NCBI RefSeq assembly: GCF_024256385.1
Contig: NZ_JAMLFW010000001.1
Location: forward strand, 1,116,001-1,180,000
From: Anatilimnocola floriformis
Lineage (GTDB): Bacteria > Planctomycetota > Planctomycetia > Pirellulales > Pirellulaceae
Reading direction: 5' to 3'
DNA: 64,000 bases
Shown: positions 59,374 through 64,000 of the stretch, one piece after another
How the letters are laid out: each line of letters begins with the position of its first letter
Position numbering within the stretch: the stretch's first letter is position 1
Program-made: the position numbers and the translations under genes
The notes under the pieces: generated by a model
Databases searched by the model: none
What the model saw: the letters and a program-made list of their open reading frames with translations, nothing else
What the model was told of the DNA's origin: nothing

Positions 59374-60300
59374 ATGACGAAAGCGAAATTAAATTCCGCG
59401 CCGCACTGGTTTGATCCGCGCAGCGGCGCGCCTGCCATTTCGATTCAGCAGCATTCGGTTCGTGAGCGGAATTTTGAACCGCCGCGGACCAATTGCTTTC
59501 GCATCTGGTCGATCGAAGGCGGCGAAGGAAAGTTCGCCGTCAGTTCTGGCAGTTATGAGTTTGCCGCTGGTCAGTTGCTGTTCTTCGTCCCTTATCAGCA
59601 ACTGAAGTTTGCTGCACGGAGTGCGTGGGAGGCGACGGAGATTCAGTTTCACGCTAATTTTCTCTGCGTCGAAACCTTTCATGCCGAGACCGGTTGCAGT
59701 GGCGCGCTGTTCAACGATTTGTATGGTCCGCCGTTGGTTGCTTTGAACGAAACCGCTCGTCCGCAGGTTGCTGACTTGCTCCGGCAACTCGCTCAGGAAC
59801 AGCGAGAGCAAGCGACCGCCTATGAAGACGCATCCTTGTCGTTGCTAAAGCTCTTGCTGATTGCCGCTACGCGGCAGAAGACGCAGCAGTCGCTCGCTTG
59901 TTCTCCTGACGATCGCGGTTTTCGGCATCCGCTGATTGCGCAGCTGCGCGAGTTGATCGAGCAACATTACTGCACGTTGCATACGCCCAAGGATTACGCC
60001 GAGCTGTTGCACGTCACGCCGAAAACTCTTGGCCGGTGCGTGAGCGAGCAGCTTGGCAAGACGTTGACCGATTTGATTCGCGAGCGATTATTGACGCATG
60101 CCAAATGGCAGCTGCTTCACACCCTGCGGCCGGTAAAGGAAATCGCGCGCGAGACCGGCTTTAAGGACGAGTTTTATTTCAGCCGATTGTTCAAGCAGGA
60201 AACGGGCGTCTCGCCGAAGTTCTTTCGGGAGTTTGAGACGGAAATTCGCGGCGGGAGCAATTTGTCCATGAGATTCGCCCCTCCGTCCATTCGCGAATGA
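59374..60300 (+). CDS. AraC-family transcription regulator
   Basis: The 308-residue protein has an N-terminal cupin-like sensing part ('SYEFAAGQLLFFVPYQQLKF') and a C-terminal AraC helix-turn-helix (about 195-295). The latter shows 'DYAELLHVTPKTLGRCVSEQ' and 'IARETGFKDEFYFSRLFKQE'. It would bind DNA near the adjacent DUF417 gene, but the ligand is unknown. It starts 10 bases after fliG and 61 bases before the DUF417 gene. E. coli RclR, an AraC regulator sensing reactive chlorine, controls a DUF417 gene, which is a parallel only by context. Confidence 0.85.
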   Translation: MTKAKLNSAPHWFDPRSGAPAISIQQHSVRERNFEPPRTNCFRIWSIEGGEGKFAVSSGSYEFAAGQLLFFVPYQQLKFAARSAWEATEIQFHANFLCVETFHAETGCSGALFNDLYGPPLVALNETARPQVADLLRQLAQEQREQATAYEDASLSLLKLLLIAATRQKTQQSLACSPDDRGFRHPLIAQLRELIEQHYCTLHTPKDYAELLHVTPKTLGRCVSEQLGKTLTDLIRERLLTHAKWQLLHTLRPVKEIARETGFKDEFYFSRLFKQETGVSPKFFREFETEIRGGSNLSMRFAPPSIRE

Positions 60301-60360
60301 CGGGGCCGCGCCGATACTTCCTTTGTCAAACAGAACCACCGAAGACAAAGGAAATCTCCC

Positions 60361-60930
60361 ATGTTCATTCGCCGCATTTTCGAAGCTGCCGCCCGTCTCG
60401 ATCGCATCGGCCTGACCGTCACCCGCATCGGCTTGATGGTGGTACTGCTTTGGATCGGTGGTTTGAAAGCTTTTCGCTACGAAGCCGACGGCATTATCCC
60501 TTTCGTCGCCAACAGCCCGTTCATGAGCTTCTTGTTGAAAGATCCGGCGAATTACAAATCGCACAAGAATCCGGAGGGGGCTCTCGTGCCCGCCAATCGG
60601 GAGTGGCACGAACAGAATGGCACGTACGTGTTTGCTTACGGCTTGGGCTCGGTCATCGTGATCTATGGCTTGCTGATCGGCACGAACCCATGGCTGCCAC
60701 AAGTAGCGGCAGTTGGAAGCTTTTTGGTCTTCACCATGTCGTTTGTCACCCTCTCATTCTTGATCACGACGCCCGAATGCTGGGTGCCGGCTCTCGGTGA
60801 CGCCCAGCATGGTTTTCCGTATCTGAGTGGCGCCGGTCGACTGGTGATCAAGGATGCCATCATGATGGGGGCGGCCTTGGTGACGATGGCTGATTCGGCG
60901 AAGACGTATCTGCAGCGAACCGCGGCTTGA
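60361..60930 (+). CDS. DUF417 (YkgB/RclC-like) membrane protein
   Basis: The 189-residue inner-membrane protein has four membrane segments ('TRIGLMVVLLWIGGLKAFRY', 'SVIVIYGLLIGTNPW', 'AAVGSFLVFTMSFVTLSFLI', 'VIKDAIMMGAALVTMADSA') and the DUF417 signature 'GLKAFRYEADGIIPFVANSP' followed by 'FLITTPECWVP'. In E. coli the homologue RclC belongs to a reactive-chlorine resistance operon. ATG 60361 has GGAAA upstream. The preceding AraC gene is the likely regulator. Confidence 0.85.
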   Translation: MFIRRIFEAAARLDRIGLTVTRIGLMVVLLWIGGLKAFRYEADGIIPFVANSPFMSFLLKDPANYKSHKNPEGALVPANREWHEQNGTYVFAYGLGSVIVIYGLLIGTNPWLPQVAAVGSFLVFTMSFVTLSFLITTPECWVPALGDAQHGFPYLSGAGRLVIKDAIMMGAALVTMADSAKTYLQRTAA

Positions 60931-61026
60931 GCCGGGCAAAACGCGGCCGGAACGCCCTCCCGGACCTAGCGGCTGGCCGGTATAATAGGTCCGTCGTTCA
61001 GGAAATCCGTGTCGCGGGAAGAGCCC

Positions 61027-61293
61027 ATGTCGCAAGCCGAAATGCTGGAGTTGTTTGCCGAGTTGCAGCCCGGGGACCGGGTGCAGTGCGACCACGAAGT
61101 GAAGGTCGGCTTTCGCAAGTGGCACACCACCACGATCGGCAAGGTCGTGCGTAAGGAACGCCGCCGCCATAGCTTGCACTTCCGCCGCAACACCGACGAT
61201 AAGGTCTTCAGCGACGTGCTGGTGATCGAACGCGAAGGGGGCGAATTGACGACCGTGACGCTGGATGAGTTTTCGCAGTTGAAGAAGCTTTAA
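61027..61293 (+). CDS. Small conserved basic protein of unknown function
   Basis: The 88-residue protein starts 'MSQAEMLELFAELQPGDRVQ'. It has a central beta-rich part with 'GDRVQCDHEVKVGF' and 'KWHTTTIGKVVRKERRRHSL', which looks like a small barrel of the kind that binds RNA or DNA. That is an impression only. ATG 61027 is chosen over GTG 61009. A repeat of family R4 follows immediately downstream. Confidence 0.55.
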   Translation: MSQAEMLELFAELQPGDRVQCDHEVKVGFRKWHTTTIGKVVRKERRRHSLHFRRNTDDKVFSDVLVIEREGGELTTVTLDEFSQLKKL

Positions 61294-61303
61294 TTTTCTT
61301 GTT

Positions 61304-61417
61304 CCCTCTCCTCGGTATTCCGGTGAGAGGGTTAGGGTGAGGGGCTGGGCTGCGACTGGAGTCAACTCCGCTTCAGCCCCTCACCCCGCCCCTCTCCCCG
61401 GCGTACCGAGGAGAGGG
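61304..61417. repeat. Palindromic repeat family R4, complete copy
   Basis: Arms 61304-61347 and 61374-61417 are 44-base imperfect inverted copies (words CCCTCTCCTCGGTA and GGTGAGGGGCTG on the left). Each arm also folds internally. Its right end GAGGAGAGGGAG forms a purine-rich site 13 bases before the ATG of the radical SAM gene. Partial copies are at 11388-11415 and 62595-62633. Confidence 0.85.
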
Positions 61418-61431
61418 AGTAAGACACAAAC

Positions 61432-62346
61432 ATGACCCTCGACGTCTTACACACGCAGCACCAACGTCACTTCGCGTCGAGCAAGTTCGTCTATCCCGTG
61501 CTGAGCCGCCGGAGCGGCGGGATTTCGCTGGGGGTGAACCTTAACCCCGACAAGGTTTGCAACTTCGACTGCATTTATTGCCAGGTCGATCGGACCACGA
61601 CGAGCGATACGCAGTTCGTTGAACTGCCGCAACTGCTGAGCGAGCTCGACTATTTTCTGTCGCTCGTCACCAGCGGCGAACTGTATGAAACGGAAAAGTT
61701 TCGCCACACGCCGCCGCAGCTGCGCCGGCTGAATGACATTGCTTTCTCAGGTGATGGCGAACCGACGACGCATCGCAATTTTGCCGACATCATCGAACAA
61801 GTCGCCGCGCTAAAACGCAAGCACAATCTGCCGCAGGTGAAGCTGGTGCTGATCACCAATGCCAGCATGTTTCATCGCCCGCATGTGCAGCGCGGGCTCG
61901 AACTGCTCGATCAAAACAACGGCGAGATTTGGGCCAAGCTGGAAGCGGGAACGGCCGAGTATTTTAAAAAGATCGATCGGACGACGATTCACTTTGAGCA
62001 GATCCTGCAGAACATTACTGCGGCAGCGCGAGTGCGACCGCTCGTGATTCAGTCGCTGTTCATGCGCGTGGCTGGTGAGCCGCCGCCGGCAGCGGAGATC
62101 GAAGCCTTTTGCGATCGGCTGAATGAAGTTACGACGGCTGGCGGCAAGTTGAGTTTGATTCAGATTTACACGGTGGCCCGCAAGCCGACCGAAAGTTACG
62201 TCACTCCGCTGAGCGATGCCGAAGTCGATGCCATCGTGCAGCGCGTGCGCGAGCGAACAGGACTGACGGCTGCGGCTTTTTACGGCGCGAATACGGACGC
62301 GATCGAACCTGCCGGGTCCGCGGCGAAAGATGACTCCCATGAATGA
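61432..62346 (+). CDS. Radical SAM protein
   Basis: The 304-residue protein has the radical SAM Fe-S motif Cys43-Asn-Phe-Asp-Cys47-Ile-Tyr-Cys50 (CxxxCxxC) in 'KVCNFDCIYCQVDR'. The 'IAFSGDGEPTTHRNFADII' (GGE-like) block follows, then a TIM-barrel core with 'KLEAGTAEYFKKIDR' and 'PLVIQSLFMRVAGEPPPA'. It generates a 5'-deoxyadenosyl radical for an unknown modification. A small membrane protein gene overlaps its end by 17 bases, which may mean a joint function. No tailored substrate-binding C-terminal domain was recognised. Confidence 0.87.
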   Translation: MTLDVLHTQHQRHFASSKFVYPVLSRRSGGISLGVNLNPDKVCNFDCIYCQVDRTTTSDTQFVELPQLLSELDYFLSLVTSGELYETEKFRHTPPQLRRLNDIAFSGDGEPTTHRNFADIIEQVAALKRKHNLPQVKLVLITNASMFHRPHVQRGLELLDQNNGEIWAKLEAGTAEYFKKIDRTTIHFEQILQNITAAARVRPLVIQSLFMRVAGEPPPAAEIEAFCDRLNEVTTAGGKLSLIQIYTVARKPTESYVTPLSDAEVDAIVQRVRERTGLTAAAFYGANTDAIEPAGSAAKDDSHE

Positions 62347-62575
62347 AGTGAAGCCCGCGAACTTTCTCCGCCAGTGGATCCACTGGATCATGCTGGGCCT
62401 GATCGCCTGGGGCGTGTTTCTCGGATTTGGCGCGTATCTCTACGGCGGCAAATACGCCGGGCTGAAAGCAGTGATCATCGCCGTCTGCGCGATCGTGTTC
62501 GTCGAGTTCTGGTGGCTGATGTTGATCGCTCGCGAACGGCGGATGGCGAGGTTGGCTGAGAAAAAAGGTAGTTGA
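62330..62575 (+). CDS. Small two-span membrane protein
   Basis: The 81-residue protein has two hydrophobic helices ('WIMLGLIAWGVFLGFGAYLY' and 'AVIIAVCAIVFVEFWWLMLI') and a basic tail. ATG 62330 overlaps the radical SAM stop by 17 bases. ATG 62339 is an alternative. Coupled translation suggests it works with the radical SAM protein, but the function is unknown. Confidence 0.6.
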   Translation: MTPMNEVKPANFLRQWIHWIMLGLIAWGVFLGFGAYLYGGKYAGLKAVIIAVCAIVFVEFWWLMLIARERRMARLAEKKGS

Positions 62576-62594
62576 GCAACTCGCGTTTCCGCCC

Positions 62595-62633
62595 CCTCTC
62601 CCCTGCCCTCTTTCCGAAGTTCCGAGGCGAGGG
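62595..62633. repeat. Partial copy of palindromic repeat family R4
   Basis: The words CCCTCTCCCCTGCCCTC and GAGGCGAGGG in inverted order match one half of the element at 61304-61417. It lies between the small membrane protein stop and the convergent ferredoxin gene. Confidence 0.5.
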
Positions 62634-62644
62634 AGTAAGAGAGG

Positions 62645-62980
62645 TTACTTCTTCTTGCAATTCAGCTTCTCATCCGGAATGAGCAGATCCGGAATGATGC
62701 GGCCGCCGACGATCGTTTCTTCGACGATGCGCGGCACGTCTTTGACTCGCACACCGCCGTACCAGATGGCTTGCGGGTAGATGACGATGACCGGGCCGAG
62801 TTCGCACTGGTCGAGGCAACCGGCTTCGTTGGCGCGGACCTGGGGTTTCAGGCCACGCTTTTCGAGCTCTTTTTTGAAAGCCGATTTCAGCGCTTCATCC
62901 CCATCGGGATCACACGAAGCGCGGGAATCTTTTTTGCGTTGATTGCAACAGACGAAAATGTGATGCGTGAAGTGTGCCAT
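62645..62980 (-). CDS. Thioredoxin-like [2Fe-2S] ferredoxin
   Basis: The 111-residue protein has a Trx-like [2Fe-2S] ferredoxin pattern. Cysteines 11/12, 23, 55 and 59 (the last pair as 'GCLDQCELGP') would bind the cluster. 'HIFVCCNQRKK' and 'VIVIYPQAIWYGGVRVKDVP' match the fold. Such proteins carry electrons or sense redox. No partner oxidoreductase is adjacent. It is a convergent neighbour of the radical SAM locus, with a repeat R4 fragment between them. Confidence 0.85.
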   Translation of the reverse strand: MAHFTHHIFVCCNQRKKDSRASCDPDGDEALKSAFKKELEKRGLKPQVRANEAGCLDQCELGPVIVIYPQAIWYGGVRVKDVPRIVEETIVGGRIIPDLLIPDEKLNCKKK

Positions 62981-63008
62981 GCGGCCATTTTACGCACGGG
63001 CTTCGTCC

Positions 63009-64000
63009 TTAGCGACCACGCTTCTTTTCCTTGTCCTGGTTGCCGCTGTTGTTGTTTTCCTTGGGAGTAGTGGTCCGCGGAGCCGGCGTCGAGTTGCGGG
63101 GCTGCAGATTCTGGATGTTGTTCTGCCGCGACGGTTGGGTCCGTTCCACATTCGGCTTGGGAACGTTGAACGGCTTGGTCTCCTTGTTGCCGCCGAGATT
63201 GATCCCACCGTTGCCGCCAGGGTTCATGCCACTGCCACCGAGGTTGCGCGGTGGATTGGCCTCGCGCTTCGGCACTTCGAACTTCGGCGTGCGATCGACC
63301 TTGGGAGTCGTATCCACTTTCTGAGTCAAATCCACCTTGGGCGTGTTTACTTTGGGAGTTTCAATCGTGCGCGTCGGATTGCCGCCGAGATCAGGACGAG
63401 GCTGACGTGCCTTGTTGATCGCGTCCTGCTGTTGCTGTTTCAGGGCGTCGATCTTTTGCTGCAGCGCATTGTTCGTGGGATTCGCAGCACCGCCGAGGTC
63501 CGGCTTCCGCGGCTCGCGGTTCGTCAGCGGTTTGTCGTTTGGCTTGTCAGTAGGCTTCGTCAACGGAGTGTCGAGGCCGGTGTTTGCCGGCTTATCGACG
63601 GAGGGGACGAGGCCCGGCGGAAGGATGCCGTTGTTCCGGCCTGGCAATCGCGTGGGATCTTTACCATCCGGCTTGTTGCCGTTCACCAGCGGCTTGTCGC
63701 CGACGTTCGTTTTGTCGCCAGGAATACGGTCGATAGGTTTCCGATCCAGCGGATTGCGGTCGCCAGGATTTCGCTCGCCAGGATTGAGATCCAGCGGATT
63801 ACGATCGATCGGCCGGGAAACAACGTTCCGGTCGGGCTTTTCTGGCGCTTCGATCTTCGGTTTGTTGGGCGAAAGGTTCGCCGTCGGCGCCTTCGGCAAA
63901 CGGAACTTGCTCGTAAGCACGTCCTGTGTCGCGGCGATTTTGTCGGCGGGAGTGTCGTTGCCCGGTTTGCCCGGAAGTTTCACGTCAGGTCCCTTGCCCG
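63009..64000 (-). CDS. Proline-rich, repeat-rich protein (partial, start outside window)
   Basis: The frame continues through the right edge, so only the C-terminal 330 residues are visible. Its sequence is unusual in composition: short repeats such as 'NPLDRNPGERNPGD'-like words, 'KPNDKPLTNREPRKPDL' and tandem 'VDTTPKVDRTPKFEVP' elements, with few hydrophobic residues. A disordered, perhaps cell-surface or secretion-linked protein is inferred. An apparent start (GTG at 63983) is probably internal because the reading frame and composition continue to the edge. Confidence 0.6.
   Translation of the reverse strand, partial: GKGPDVKLPGKPGNDTPADKIAATQDVLTSKFRLPKAPTANLSPNKPKIEAPEKPDRNVVSRPIDRNPLDLNPGERNPGDRNPLDRKPIDRIPGDKTNVGDKPLVNGNKPDGKDPTRLPGRNNGILPPGLVPSVDKPANTGLDTPLTKPTDKPNDKPLTNREPRKPDLGGAANPTNNALQQKIDALKQQQQDAINKARQPRPDLGGNPTRTIETPKVNTPKVDLTQKVDTTPKVDRTPKFEVPKREANPPRNLGGSGMNPGGNGGINLGGNKETKPFNVPKPNVERTQPSRQNNIQNLQPRNSTPAPRTTTPKENNNSGNQDKEKKRGR

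Noticed and set aside
1-64000. CRISPR array, rRNA genes, integrase, phage or insertion sequence
   Set aside because: No direct repeats with regular spacers, no rRNA-like sequence and no transposase or integrase motif were seen. The palindromes noted are dispersed, not regularly spaced.

Overview
The window looks like chromosomal DNA of a planctomycete, most likely of the Pirellulales. This rests on family content, not on a database search. The supporting marks are four proteins with the LEPR-XLL N-terminal motif, secreted SHD1-domain proteins, Tat-exported Gfo/Idh/MocA and DUF3500 proteins, an ECF sigma factor next to a membrane Ser/Thr kinase, PQQ-type beta-propeller and leucine-rich-repeat surface proteins, and N-termini of the 'FSLRALLVLMT' type. 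No phage, plasmid, integrase, transposase, rRNA or CRISPR array was seen.

Layout. 1-6.3 kb: end of an AAA ATPase gene, a lipoprotein, an LRR/EF-hand secreted protein, a DUF2934 protein, a short ribosome hibernation factor, a DUF3500 Tat protein and gamma-glutamyltranspeptidase. 6.4-10.1 kb: three tandem minus-strand LEPR-XLL repeat proteins, the middle one frameshifted. 10.4-15.1 kb: a quinone-oxidoreductase-like enzyme, an AT-rich palindromic island and three tandem paralogous membrane-anchored MORN-like proteins. 15.3-21.8 kb: alpha/beta hydrolase, dapL, a Tat-exported oxidoreductase, an LRR lipoprotein and a DUF3050 protein. 21.9-32 kb: a fourth LEPR-XLL protein, a PQQ-propeller protein, a PaaK-like ligase, a di-heme peroxidase, a LarA-like plus DHDPS-like operon and an SHD1 protein. 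32.3-36.6 kb: a translationally coupled SWIM zinc-finger and DUF6493-like pair. 36.7-43.5 kb: a two-component system, tRNA-Gln(CUG), a second SHD1 protein, and an ECF sigma/Ser-Thr kinase pair. 43.5-50.2 kb: a VOC-TPR fusion, an Imm8-like protein divergent from a peptidoglycan-binding/DUF3289-like protein, an HpcH/HpaI aldolase, an enlarged TatC and manA. 50.4-64 kb: small unknown proteins, a sulfite oxidase-like enzyme, PP2C phosphatase, another Gfo/Idh/MocA enzyme, TANGO2/NRDE, a nuclease-like protein, an isolated fliG, an AraC regulator with a DUF417 membrane protein, a radical SAM protein, a 2Fe-2S ferredoxin and a Pro-rich protein cut by the window edge.

Two themes stand out. First, several Tat or Sec substrates are present together with a TatC that carries about 210 extra residues in its first periplasmic loop. 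Second, the intergenic spaces hold at least eight unrelated palindromic repeat families, often touching stop codons or filling convergent gaps. The commonest is built on GGACCANTGGTCC and occurs four times. The best candidates for a less described system are the SWIM/DUF6493-like pair, the divergent Imm8-like/DUF3289-like pair and the composite palindromic elements.
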